This document shows positions 1 through 8,006 of a DNA stretch of 64,000 bases, in pieces (the stretch's first letter is position 1; each line of letters starts with the position of its first letter). The stretch covers positions 2,871,001 through 2,935,000 of the forward strand of contig NZ_CP130319.1 in assembly GCF_032271945.1 (NCBI RefSeq), written 5' to 3'. Position numbers and translations under genes: made by a program. A model generated the notes under the pieces. The model ran no database searches, was not told where the DNA came from, and saw nothing but the letters and a program-made list of their open reading frames with translations. This DNA is from Paenibacillus sp. MBLB1832 (GTDB lineage: Bacteria > Bacillota > Bacilli > Paenibacillales > NBRC-103111).

Positions 1-320
1 ACAAATACTAAAACCAATAAAGGAACAGCTGCATCCGTTACGAGGCCTGCGGCGAGATTCGTAAAAGTCGCTCCGATCATGATGACAATCATGATCATTA
101 ACGATGAAGCTGCCGCTTTTTGGCTACGGTAGCCGGCTATAAGAATCAATCCGGCCAAAACTTCGAAAACGCCAACTGTGTAAATCAATGAGACTGGCGT
201 ACCAAGTTTGTCGGTGAACAATTCTCTGATTTGGGAGGCAGTGGAGAAGAGTTTCGAAGCCCCAGAAAACAAAAAGTTCAATGCAATTAGACCATGCAGA
301 ATACGTACAACCCATTTCAT
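1..320 (-). CDS. DoxX-like membrane protein (3' end outside window)
   Basis: Small integral membrane protein of the DoxX/DoxD-like type; the C-terminus lies beyond the window edge. The visible 106 residues start with MKWVVRILHGLIALNFLFSG followed by ASKL, the family's first membrane segment. At least two more hydrophobic segments follow (around residues 47-64 and 70-90). The ATG at 318-320 is preceded by a good ribosome binding site (AAGGAG, about 335-340). It is the last visible gene of an ArsR - SRPBCC - DoxX series on one strand, a set often found together. The biochemical role of such DoxX proteins is poorly defined; a redox or quinone-linked role is only a family-level suggestion. Confidence 0.75.
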   Translation of the reverse strand, partial: MKWVVRILHGLIALNFLFSGASKLFSTASQIRELFTDKLGTPVSLIYTVGVFEVLAGLILIAGYRSQKAAASSLMIMIVIMIGATFTNLAAGLVTDAAVPLLVLVF

Positions 321-393
321 AAGTCAAACACTCCTTAAGGGGATTACTTTTTCGCATATATATAATTCAATAATGGTCTTGGTTCCAGCTGCC

Positions 394-909
394 CTATTTC
401 TTTAACTCGTGCAATAGTTCTTCTAGACGACCCCAAGTTTCTGTAATACCCTGCAACATGCCCATGTCCATAACGAGTTTAAGAGCCTCAGGGGACACAT
501 ATTCGGAACGATTGACCAGCATTGTCCTGCCACCCAAATCAATGAACTCTACTGTGACATTGGTCGATGGCATTGTGGCATTTGTATTTCCTTCAGCATC
601 TGCGAAGTAATCAGTGTAGACGATTTTCTCCGGTTCGATAATATCTTTAAAAACCGCTTTGCCCCAAGATTCCATACCGTAAAATTGGCCTTGATGCTGA
701 TCCACACACTTCATGCAGTAGTGCCAAACTCCTCCCGGCTGGAAATCAATGTTGCAAACAGGTAGATCCCAGCCTTTAGGTCCAAACCAACGCTTGAGAT
801 GCTCAGGCTCTTTAAACATTTTGAATACGAGATCGCGCGGTGCATCGAAAATGCGCTCCAACACTAGCACCCGTTCTTTCTCTACCCTTGAAACTATTGT
901 GTATGACAT
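394..909 (-). CDS. SRPBCC / AHSA1-domain protein
   Basis: A 171-residue protein of the Activator-of-Hsp90-ATPase-homologue-1-like (START/SRPBCC) fold. It shows the usual N-terminal signature, an ERIFDAPRDLVFKMF strand-helix and then a KRWFGPKGWDLPVC loop, and a C-terminal GRLEELLHELKK helix. These proteins form a hydrophobic ligand cavity; the ligand is unknown here. It lies 30 nt downstream of the ArsR-type regulator and upstream of the DoxX gene, so the three probably form one operon controlled by the ArsR protein. No lesion was seen. Family identification is firm; any specific function is not. Confidence 0.85.
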   Translation of the reverse strand: MSYTIVSRVEKERVLVLERIFDAPRDLVFKMFKEPEHLKRWFGPKGWDLPVCNIDFQPGGVWHYCMKCVDQHQGQFYGMESWGKAVFKDIIEPEKIVYTDYFADAEGNTNATMPSTNVTVEFIDLGGRTMLVNRSEYVSPEALKLVMDMGMLQGITETWGRLEELLHELKK

Positions 910-939
910 TGTAGTTTCTCCTCGTGATTAGGAATGACT

Positions 940-1284
940 TTATGGTTTTTCTTTGTTCTGAAGTTCCCGCAAGTAGTCGTCCAGCTTGTCGTATCTTTCT
1001 TCCATCACTCTCAGAAAGGATTGCGCCCAATTATTCAGCGCTTGGAACGGCTCCAGCCGGATTCTGTAGATACGGCGGTTCGCTTCTGCCCTTACTTCTA
1101 AAATCCCGTGGTCGCTAAGCATCTTCAAATGCTTCGAGGCTTGAGGCTGACGAAGCCCCAAACGTTCGGCGACTTCCCCCACAGTCAGGGGACCATGGCG
1201 CAGGAGTTCTACGATACGCATACGATTAGGTTCAGCCAAAGAGCTCAACGTTGATATCTCCATGGCCTGTTTTTTGACTGACAT
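940..1284 (-). CDS. ArsR-family winged-helix repressor
   Basis: Metalloregulator-fold HTH protein of about 114 residues. It contains the classic LAEPNRMRIVELLRHGPLTV helix pair followed by GEVAERLGLRQPQASKHLKML, the ArsR recognition helix, then a beta-wing (ILEVRAEANRRIYRI). No CXC metal site is visible, so it is probably one of the non-metal ArsR proteins that sit in front of SRPBCC genes. The ATG at 1282-1284 is preferred over the GTG nine bases upstream because the GAGGTG ribosome binding site spaces best with it. First gene of the presumed ArsR-SRPBCC-DoxX operon, probably autoregulated through the AT-rich palindrome upstream. Confidence 0.88.
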   Translation of the reverse strand: MSVKKQAMEISTLSSLAEPNRMRIVELLRHGPLTVGEVAERLGLRQPQASKHLKMLSDHGILEVRAEANRRIYRIRLEPFQALNNWAQSFLRVMEERYDKLDDYLRELQNKEKP

Positions 1285-1366
1285 GCTGCTCACCTCACGT
1301 AATCAATTTGAATAATTCTACCATCCCCTTATCACTATACTATGTTATCATGTTGTTGACTCCAAT

Positions 1367-1384
1367 ATATTCCATAATGAATAT
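1367..1384. promoter_or_regulatory. Candidate ArsR operator palindrome
   Basis: The inverted repeat ATATTC-CATAAT-GAATAT lies about 85 bases upstream of the ArsR start, and a further GAATATT copy follows at about 1395. ArsR-type repressors bind AT-rich 12-2-12-like palindromes near their promoter. Between it and the gene lies a possible promoter (TTGGAG, then TAGTAT 17 bases later, on the minus strand). Binding is inferred from position only. Confidence 0.35.
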
Positions 1385-1546
1385 TCACGTCAAGGAATAT
1401 TTGTACAATGACACTTTTGTTCAGTTCTGAGCGTTTGCCTTACACGACGGTTCTTCTTTTCATCCACAAGAGAGATTACTCCGTAGCATAATCCCCACAA
1501 TAAAAAAACCGATTCTTCATGCGGAATCGGGGTGACCTTTTCAAAA

Positions 1547-1770
1547 TTAATTAAATATTCCGCCGCGAGAATCGATAGCTCGTATGTAAACACTTTCTCG
1601 TTGTGGTTGTTCTCAAAGAGGACACGAAACGTACCGATCCGGAGTCGATACAAGCCAACTTAACCCTTCTCGGTTTGATATCGCCATCTAGTGGAATGCT
1701 GAGCAAACCATTCAGATCCTGCACGATTCGCTCTTATATAGCTTTCTCTTGTTTAGCGTTATTTTCACCG
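1547..1770 (-). pseudogene. Decayed RelE/ParE-type toxin
   Basis: On the minus strand three frames together give a recognisable RelE-superfamily toxin. First comes a helical part (AKQEKAI, in-frame stop, ERIVQDLNGLL..GDIKP), then in another frame YRLRIGTFRVLFENNHNEKV, the diagnostic central strand pair, then in a third frame VYIRAIDSRGGIFN and a stop, the diagnostic C-terminus. At least two frameshifts and one in-frame stop separate the pieces, so this is a dead toxin. No antitoxin gene was recognised upstream. The central piece alone can be read as an 87-codon ORF at 1390-1653, which is not a real gene. Confidence 0.7.
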
Positions 1771-1805
1771 AGTCTTAATGTGGTCAGTCAACTTGTAAAC
1801 CGAAC

Positions 1806-1922
1806 TCAGCTCAGTGGCGTTGGGATGAAATATTGCCCAAAAAGCATTGCAACGATGATTCCAAAAAACAGTACAAATATGAAGATTAACAAAATACCAA
1901 GAACAAATCTTCGTAGTTTCAT
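1806..1922 (-). CDS. Possible 38-residue single-span membrane peptide
   Basis: A short frame starts MKLRRF, continues with about 24 strongly hydrophobic residues (Ile, Leu, Phe, Val rich), and ends with FGQYFIPTPLS before TGA. A GAGGAA ribosome-binding-like sequence precedes the ATG. The positive-inside N-terminus and single span look like a real small membrane protein, but the length is too short for statistical support. It lies just upstream of the decayed RelE toxin on the same strand. Function unknown. Confidence 0.4.
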   Translation of the reverse strand: MKLRRFVLGILLIFIFVLFFGIIVAMLFGQYFIPTPLS

Positions 1923-2063
1923 GTTATTCCTCGTTTCAATTTTGTCGCTAAACCCGTTAGAACGAACCAAAAACGGCTACGTTTAGCAATCGTATTCAGT
2001 TATCGTTCTGCGTTAGAGTTCAATGCCAAACCCATTCCGAGCAATGGTGATTATTATGCCCTG

Positions 2064-2519
2064 TTAGAGCCTCGCGAACGTGATGTAATCGACTTGAACT
2101 GGATCTGCATATTCGATCCGAAGTGCCCGGTTAATCTGTCCCCGGTGATATTGCCCATGTAAGAGGACCTGCAACAGGATGTCCCGGACGGATGTTCGGA
2201 ACGGAACCCCGCTCTGATTCGCATAGTCCATCATCTCGTCCAACTCGGATTCCTCGAGCCCTTCGATATAGACGCGATATTGCTCGGCGTTTTCTTCGAA
2301 CATCCTCCGGATCGCCGTCAGGTCTTCCGCTTCCTCCCACAACGTATATTGCGCGCTCCCTTTGCCCTCCAATCGGTACAGCCAGACTCGTTCCGCGACC
2401 GCGACGTGCCGAACCAGCTTCAGAAGGTCCTTGTTCTTTGTCTCACTCTCCTCGAGCGCGTCCAAGATGCGTCCGTCCGCCCAGTACAGGTGGTTCATCA
2501 TGCACTTAATCGTCTTCAT
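2064..2519 (-). CDS. DinB-family four-helix metal-binding protein
   Basis: A 151-residue DinB/YfiT-like protein. It has the N-terminal MNHLYWADGRILDALEE helix, a VRHVAVAERVWLYRLEGK segment and the C-terminal LLHGQYHRGQINRALR helix carrying the paired His of the usual metal site. Members include bacillithiol-S-transferase and other thiol-transferase-like enzymes, but the substrate here cannot be read. It is monocistronic. Its base composition is more GC-rich than the AT-rich gene downstream at 2577-3047. Confidence 0.8.
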   Translation of the reverse strand: MKTIKCMMNHLYWADGRILDALEESETKNKDLLKLVRHVAVAERVWLYRLEGKGSAQYTLWEEAEDLTAIRRMFEENAEQYRVYIEGLEESELDEMMDYANQSGVPFRTSVRDILLQVLLHGQYHRGQINRALRIEYADPVQVDYITFARL

Positions 2520-2576
2520 TTCGGTTTCCCCCTCTTCGTCTCATCGACTACTTGAACCTACTGATCTCCCGTTAGA

Positions 2577-3047
2577 CTATAACAACTCTTTTCTAAATGA
2601 TATTAGTCTCAGTTGCTCATCTTCCTTGAAGTTATTACATTTAGACAATTCAACATCAAGGAACTCGTTGTCCCTTTCATTCATTCGAATCGATTTACAG
2701 ACATATTCTGTCTTGCCTTGGTCACTCCATGCGTCTCTTGTGTTATCAACTATCCAATGTATTTCCCTACCATTTGAATTTACGTCATGAATAATTGGAC
2801 TGCCTTCCACTGTAGGAGAAACAATCATTAAGTTATCCCCTTTACCTTCATTAAATCTATTCATCATTTCATCTACACGGTCCAAATCCACTTGATCAAA
2901 GTTAATAATGATTGACTTGTTTTTGTTTGTATTTTCTTTATGGGATTGTTGATTTATGAGTACAAAAATAACACTGACCAATCCAATAAATACGATTATT
3001 TGAATGTAATTTATTGTTTTCTTATATTTAACGATTTCCACCTCCAC
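2577..3047 (-). CDS. Membrane-anchored hypothetical protein
   Basis: A 156-residue protein with one N-terminal membrane segment (about residues 13-31, IQIIVFIGLVSVIFVLI) and an outside-facing hydrophilic domain. The domain pattern (a DQVDLDRVDEMMNRF helix, then strands ending in REIHWIVDNTRDAW and TEYVCKSIRM) resembles DUF4362-type lipoprotein domains; this is an impression, not a match. No ATG is near the start: the frame opens with GTG at 3045-3047, and the GGAGGTGG overlapping it could instead be a ribosome binding site for a later non-ATG start. AT-rich compared with the neighbours. Confidence 0.55.
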   Translation of the reverse strand: MEVEIVKYKKTINYIQIIVFIGLVSVIFVLINQQSHKENTNKNKSIIINFDQVDLDRVDEMMNRFNEGKGDNLMIVSPTVEGSPIIHDVNSNGREIHWIVDNTRDAWSDQGKTEYVCKSIRMNERDNEFLDVELSKCNNFKEDEQLRLISFRKELL

Positions 3048-3481
3048 AATAATTCAATATTTAAAATATTCGGCAAAGGAGTAAACTATCCTCCCCTTTA
3101 CTTTAATAAACAAAAGAGGAGCTGCCGCGAAGCAAGCTAGTTTGCGAAGCCAAGGATAACTCTGCTGGATCTATTTGGCTCCATAAGTAAGGAGCTAGCA
3201 CGCTGGCTATAGGTCAAAAATGAGGAAACCTCCCCGTTGTCATTGACATGGGGAGGTTTTGTCGTTGCGTGAGCATGAAAATCAAGCGATGCGTTTCACG
3301 CAAACCCACGCTCGGCGTGTTACTGTAGGGACAGCTTTTGTTACTGCGTCCGTGTTAAGCATAACTTCCGGCGGCCCTGGTTGTTAGCCGTGCCATCCAG
3401 GCTTAAACTATGGTTTCACAAATTCGGGCTCGATTTGCTACCCTTAACCCCAACGTACTAGCACCTTAATCGTCTCTCTCA
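3048..3481. other. Intergenic stretch without a recognisable gene
   Basis: About 430 bases with no supported coding frame. It holds one clear hairpin (3226-3260) and otherwise low-information sequence. No promoter for the gene at 2577-3047 could be fixed with confidence. Confidence 0.5.
3226..3260 (+). terminator. Hairpin terminator-like element
   Basis: AACCTCCCC and GGGGAGGTT form a 9-base-pair stem around a loop of about a dozen bases, followed by a short T run on the plus strand. The plus strand has no obvious gene ending here, so it may be left over or act for the minus strand. Confidence 0.5.
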
Positions 3482-4312
3482 TCAAGTGTACGGGTTCGTC
3501 CCTTCGGCTGCGGGGAGCTTCATCGCTTTCAGCGGCACCATCGATTCATCCGGCACGTAATACTTGAATCGATTGGTGCTGATATCGCCAAGCAGCTGCC
3601 GGCGTATCGGATCGGCGCCTTCCAGCAGGGCTGGACTCGCTTGATGATAATCGATCGGCCGCATCCATATGGGACTGTAGCCTATGAACAGCTGCCGTCT
3701 TGTGTGCGAAGAACGGTTCGGAGCTCCAGAATGCCACAGATTCTGGCCAAAGATGAACACATCGCCCGGCTTGCCGCAAATCTGCACCTCGTTCTCTAAC
3801 GGAACATCGACGTTGGTCTGTATCGGAACATAGTTCGGAATGAGATGGCTCCTCGGAATCACTTTCGTATTCCCGCGATTCTCCTCTGACATATCGCTCA
3901 GAATATAGCCGATTTTGATATAATACGTTGACGTCAGCCCTTGAATAGAAGGAAATCCCGGGTGGGGGCCATCCTGGTGCCAATTAATGAAGCTGCTCGT
4001 CTCTGTCTTGCGGTTGTCCGGATTCGGCTTGCGTACCGTGAGATGAGAAATATGCAGCTGGATGTTGAATCCCAATAGATTCACTATCAGCGGCAGTAGC
4101 GCCGGATGATCGATCAGTGACAGAATTGCCGGATCCCGCTCCACGCTATTATAGATATTGTAGGAAAGCGCTTCGGGCTCCTCCTTCAGAATTCGGTCTA
4201 CGGCCGCGTTCACCTCGGCCACTTTATCTTCTGAGAGAACGCCTCTCAGAATCAAGTACCCATCTTGTTCAAATTGCTGCATCAAAGACGGAATCGCAAG
4301 TTCCACTCCCAA
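3482..4312 (-). CDS. Phytanoyl-CoA dioxygenase (PhyH) family protein
   Basis: Fe(II)/2-oxoglutarate-dependent oxygenase of the PhyH family, 276 residues. The iron-binding facial triad is visible: H112 and D114 in NWHQDGPHPG and the distal H194 in QNLWHSGAPN. An Arg pair in the next strand (SSHTRRQLFIGYSP) could hold 2-oxoglutarate. It is the last gene after two ABC permeases and a binding lipoprotein, 55 nt downstream of the lipoprotein, so it probably hydroxylates the imported compound or a breakdown product. The start is a TTG with an AGGAG site nine bases before it; a GTG two codons later is an alternative. Substrate unknown. Confidence 0.85.
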   Translation of the reverse strand: MGVELAIPSLMQQFEQDGYLILRGVLSEDKVAEVNAAVDRILKEEPEALSYNIYNSVERDPAILSLIDHPALLPLIVNLLGFNIQLHISHLTVRKPNPDNRKTETSSFINWHQDGPHPGFPSIQGLTSTYYIKIGYILSDMSEENRGNTKVIPRSHLIPNYVPIQTNVDVPLENEVQICGKPGDVFIFGQNLWHSGAPNRSSHTRRQLFIGYSPIWMRPIDYHQASPALLEGADPIRRQLLGDISTNRFKYYVPDESMVPLKAMKLPAAEGTNPYT

Positions 4313-4367
4313 GTTGGCTCACTCCTTTATAGACACATATCATAATGTCATTAATAATTGGCTGATT

Positions 4368-5924
4368 TTATTTACTATAACCGAGTGTCTGCAGCTGCTT
4401 GATCGCCGAATCCATGTAGGTCTTGTAATTCATTGTCGTCTCCAGCGATTTCAGGAAGCCGTCATACTCGGATAATGGCCGCTTGCCATACACAAACTTT
4501 GTTATTTCTTCCTCCACGAAGCGGCTCGCATCTGCCGCATTATAACCGTCCGGATAAGTCAGGAACCCATTCAGCACTTGAATTCGGGGCTGTTTGTTGG
4601 CAAAGTCGATGTACTTCACTTGAGGGGCGAATTTCACTGACAAGTAAGCTTGTTCCGGCCGCCCCGTAAATTGATACAGCCACGTATAACCGGCTTCCTT
4701 GCCCATCAGATCCGTAGGGATAACTTTATCCCCTTCCAGATTAAAGTGTTTGCTCTTTACGCCGAACTGCACAAGCAGGGATCCGTCTTTGGTGGATACA
4801 TAATTCAACAGATCGAATACCTTCTGCAGCTTAGCTTTGTCCTTCTCCACTGATTTCGGAATCACGAACAACCCCGGTGCGGTACCAATATCCCATGAGC
4901 CATCGTTCTGAGCAACAGGACCTTTCGGTGCCGCCATCTGAAGCCATTCCGCATTCGGGTTGACCTTCTTAATCTGGTCAGCAAATTGTTCTTTGGTTAC
5001 GTTTGGCCAATCCAACCAGACGATGCCCGCCTGTCCTTTAATGGCCTTCTCCTGATGCTGAAGCCCATTGTTAGCCATAAGCTCAGGGTCAGCTGAACCA
5101 CTGGCGATAAATTTATTGATAAAGGCAAGTGCATCCTTCATACCGCTGTCATACAAAGAATTTACGATTTTGCCATCTTTGACGTAGAACTCCCCCGCAC
5201 CGCCACTAATATAAGGGTTGCCTACGCCGTAGCCGCCGAAGACCGGAGCGAACGCCTGTAGCTTGCCCCCGGTTAGGCCGTACGTATCCTTCTTCCCGTT
5301 GCCATCCGGATCCTGCTCCGTGAAAGCCTTGGATACGTTCAGCAATTCATCAAAGGTGGTTGGAGCCTTGAGATTTAGCTTATCGAGCCAGTCTTTACGA
5401 ATCCAATACGTGTTGTAGGGGATTTGCGGTGCTTTTGCGATTGCATAGATTTTGCCGTCTACCGTGCCCTTCTTTAAACTGTCAGCCCCGATGAAATCCT
5501 TGACCGACTTCAGCTCTTTATCCAGATAAGGCGTCAGGTCCAACAGCAGGCCCTGCTGTGCGAACTGCTTCAATTGTGATTTGTCTACCCCGAACAGATC
5601 AGGGAAATTGCCTGAAGCGACACGGACGTTAAGTTGATTCTTATAATCGTCTCCAGCCGCATAGGCGGTCAGATTGATATCTGTGTTCAGCGCCTTATCC
5701 AGCTCTTGCTTAATGAAATCCTTATCTGGTGTCGGCAATCCGCTAGCGTTCTCTATAATGTCCAGCTTAACCGGTTTGCTTAGCGCTGCTGTTGATGCCG
5801 GTGCGCTTTCGGTCACTGTCTTGCCGCCGGCCCCTCCTGTGTGGCCGCTGCTGCAGCCCGCGAGGAGTGTGCCTGCAAGCAGTAGAGCCGTTATTGAATT
5901 CCGTGCCGTCAGTTGACGTTTCAT
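4368..5924 (-). CDS. Extracellular solute-binding lipoprotein (LplA-like)
   Basis: Family 1 extracellular binding protein of 518 residues. The signal peptide ends in a lipobox (LLAGTLLAGCSS, Cys about residue 24), so the protein is tethered outside the membrane. The mature part carries typical carbohydrate-binding-protein segments (NFPDLFGVDKSQLKQFAQQG, NTYWIRKDWLDKLNLKAPTT, DPDGNGKKDTYGL). It follows the two permeases by 104 nt, which places it in an LplB/YtcP/LplA-type importer. No ATPase gene is present; importers of this kind usually share a general MsmX-type ATPase encoded elsewhere. The cargo is probably an oligosaccharide or glycoside, by family. Confidence 0.88.
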   Translation of the reverse strand: MKRQLTARNSITALLLAGTLLAGCSSGHTGGAGGKTVTESAPASTAALSKPVKLDIIENASGLPTPDKDFIKQELDKALNTDINLTAYAAGDDYKNQLNVRVASGNFPDLFGVDKSQLKQFAQQGLLLDLTPYLDKELKSVKDFIGADSLKKGTVDGKIYAIAKAPQIPYNTYWIRKDWLDKLNLKAPTTFDELLNVSKAFTEQDPDGNGKKDTYGLTGGKLQAFAPVFGGYGVGNPYISGGAGEFYVKDGKIVNSLYDSGMKDALAFINKFIASGSADPELMANNGLQHQEKAIKGQAGIVWLDWPNVTKEQFADQIKKVNPNAEWLQMAAPKGPVAQNDGSWDIGTAPGLFVIPKSVEKDKAKLQKVFDLLNYVSTKDGSLLVQFGVKSKHFNLEGDKVIPTDLMGKEAGYTWLYQFTGRPEQAYLSVKFAPQVKYIDFANKQPRIQVLNGFLTYPDGYNAADASRFVEEEITKFVYGKRPLSEYDGFLKSLETTMNYKTYMDSAIKQLQTLGYSK

Positions 5925-6028
5925 AGATATTCCCCTTCTTTCTTTGAATGGTACGAATGAGTGGAGCTACTTTATTGAAGCGATTACAGACGAACGTCCC
6001 TGCAGGTCAACGTTCCTCCAAACCGATT

Positions 6029-6889
6029 TCAACCTTTGATAGAACCGAGCAGCATGCCCTTGGTGAAATGCTTTTGCATGAACGGATACACTAGGATAAT
6101 AGGTAGGCTCGCCATAACTACGGAGGCCATCTGCAGCGTTTCAGTAGGTGTCAAATTCTCGGCATTTTCCAGCGGTTGCTGAGTTTGTATCAGAATCTCC
6201 CGCACAATCACCTGTAATGGGAAGAATGAACGATCCGTCACATACATAATCGCTTGAAAAAATTCGTTCCAATGTCCGACCGCATAGAAGAGTGACACGG
6301 TCAGTATTACCGGTACGGACAAGGGCAGCGCAATCTGCCACAGCACCCGAAATTCCTTGGCTCCGTCCATTCTTGCCGATTCGAAAAGCTCTTCGGGCAG
6401 CTGCTCGAAGAAGCTTTTGACGATTAGGATATTAAAGCTCCATACGAGGTTGGGCAAGATCAACGACCAAAGTGAGTTGAGCAGCCCTACGGACTTGACC
6501 ACGAGATAGGTTGGAATGATTCCACCGTTGAAAAGTAGGGTAAATACTACCATCATCAAGATAATACTACGTCCCGGCAGCTTCCGCCGACTGAGCGGAT
6601 ACGCCATCAGCGCGGTCACGATAATGTTCAGAACCGTTCCAACGATCGTAATGTAGGCGGTGACGCCAAGTGCTCTTGGTATACCAGAATCCGTCAGTAG
6701 CTTATGATAAGCAGCCAAAGTAATATGCCTCGGTATCAGAATGAAGCCGCCGTTCTTCAGCACCTCGCTAATCGGGGTAATTGATACGGATACGACATAC
6801 AGCAGCGGAAACACGACGGCCGCTCCGCACAAGAGTAGAATGATGAACGTAACCGTATTAAAAAAGCGATCTTCCCAGCTGTTTACCAT
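6029..6889 (-). CDS. ABC transporter permease, YtcP/MalG type
   Basis: Inner-membrane permease of about 286 residues with six predicted spans. It carries the EAA loop (ELFESARMDGAKEFRVLWQIALPLSVPVI) that docks the ATPase, and the C-terminal LVYPFMQKHFTKGMLLGSIKG typical of this subfamily. The ATG at 6887-6889 is chosen because a GGGGGA site sits just before it; it overlaps the stop codon of the upstream permease, so translation of the two is probably coupled. Confidence 0.9.
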   Translation of the reverse strand: MVNSWEDRFFNTVTFIILLLCGAAVVFPLLYVVSVSITPISEVLKNGGFILIPRHITLAAYHKLLTDSGIPRALGVTAYITIVGTVLNIIVTALMAYPLSRRKLPGRSIILMMVVFTLLFNGGIIPTYLVVKSVGLLNSLWSLILPNLVWSFNILIVKSFFEQLPEELFESARMDGAKEFRVLWQIALPLSVPVILTVSLFYAVGHWNEFFQAIMYVTDRSFFPLQVIVREILIQTQQPLENAENLTPTETLQMASVVMASLPIILVYPFMQKHFTKGMLLGSIKG

Positions 6890-7851
6890 ATACCATCCCC
6901 CCAAATCTTCGCAATCCGGTTCGCCACCAGCACGAGCGTTAAGCCAATAACAGCCTTGAACAATCCGACTGCTGCCGCCAAGCTGAAGTTCAACTGCTGC
7001 AGTCCAGTACGGAACACCCAGGTGTCGATAATGTCCGCAACGGGATATACTTGAATGTTATACATGATGTAGATTTGTTCGAAGCCTGCGTCCATAATAT
7101 GGCCGAGCCGCAGAATCAGCAGCATCACGATTACGCTTCGTATTCCGGGCAGTGTAATGTGCCAGATCATCCTAAGCCTTCCCGCTCCGTCGACACGCGC
7201 TGCTTCATACAGCGTCGGATCAATGCCGGCAATCGCCGCGAGATAGATAATGGCACCCCAGCCCAAGTTCTGCCATACTTCAGAACTTACGAGGATGGTG
7301 CGGAAATAATCCGTTGAGGTCAGGAAAGGGATCGCTCTAAGGCCAAGATGGACGACCCATTGGTTGAACAGGCCGGAACTCTGGGATAGCAGCGCCAGCA
7401 GAATCCCATAAATAATGACCCACGAAAGAAAATGCGGCATATACGTCAGAGTTTGGATCAGCGATTTAAACCAGCCCACCCGGCACTCATTAAGCAGCAG
7501 TGCGAACAGGATCGGCGGCAATGCACCGAATGCCAGCTTATACAGACTGATAAGGAACGTATTGGTCAGCAGCTGGACGAAATAAGGCGAGTGAAAGAAG
7601 GTCAGGAAATGCTTATCCCAAGGCTGAGCCCATGGACTGCCCAGGATACCATCGACAATAGAGAAGTCTTTGAATGCAATGATAATGCCGTACATAGGAA
7701 CGTATCGAAAAATTAAATAGAAGATTACCCCTGGCAGCAGCATGGCGTACATGGCCTTGTATTGCCATAGCCGCTTCATGCCTTTAACCCGTTTTTGGGG
7801 ACGCCTTATTGCCGCCTCTGTGTGTTTATGTATAGCTATTTGCTGCTCCAT
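6883..7851 (-). CDS. ABC transporter permease, LplB/MalF type
   Basis: Partner permease of about 322 residues. It shows the LplB-type first span (YAMLLPGVIFYLIFRYVPMYG) and the EAA loop (LYEAARVDGAGRLRMIWHITLPGI). The ATG at 7849-7851 has a GAGGTG site six bases before it; an in-frame ATG 48 bases further upstream has a weaker one. First gene of the importer operon (permease, permease, binding lipoprotein, PhyH oxygenase), separated from the sensor kinase gene by a hairpin. Confidence 0.88.
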   Translation of the reverse strand: MEQQIAIHKHTEAAIRRPQKRVKGMKRLWQYKAMYAMLLPGVIFYLIFRYVPMYGIIIAFKDFSIVDGILGSPWAQPWDKHFLTFFHSPYFVQLLTNTFLISLYKLAFGALPPILFALLLNECRVGWFKSLIQTLTYMPHFLSWVIIYGILLALLSQSSGLFNQWVVHLGLRAIPFLTSTDYFRTILVSSEVWQNLGWGAIIYLAAIAGIDPTLYEAARVDGAGRLRMIWHITLPGIRSVIVMLLILRLGHIMDAGFEQIYIMYNIQVYPVADIIDTWVFRTGLQQLNFSLAAAVGLFKAVIGLTLVLVANRIAKIWGDGIW

Positions 7852-7985
7852 GGATTCACCTCGTATGCCGGCTTCGGACATTTTTGTTTGCGTTTTCATT
7901 TCGATGATCCTAGTATATCAATCAAGCAATCTTCATGAATATGCAGTAATGTTACGAAAATAGGAGGTACAGCAGCAAATCGAAA

Positions 7986-8005
7986 GGCGTGCCACACGGC
8001 ACGCC
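7986..8005 (-). terminator. Hairpin between the kinase gene and the importer operon
   Basis: GGCGTGCC-ACAC-GGCACGCC is a perfect 8-base-pair stem with a 4-base loop directly after the sensor kinase stop codon. The T run is short (TTTCGATTT on the minus strand), so termination may be partial and allow some read-through into the importer genes. Confidence 0.6.
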
Positions 8006-8006
8006 C

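Noticed and set aside
1390-1653. 87-codon minus-strand ORF as an intact gene
   Set aside because: It is only the middle piece of the frameshifted RelE-type toxin; both the front and the diagnostic C-terminus are in other frames.
1603-1986. 127-codon plus-strand ORF
   Set aside because: It runs antisense to the RelE fossil and the small membrane peptide; composition and lack of a ribosome binding site argue against it.
5970-5986. cre-like TGAAGCGATTACA between permease and binding-protein genes
   Set aside because: One base is missing from the consensus spacing and it lies inside an operon; not counted as a site.
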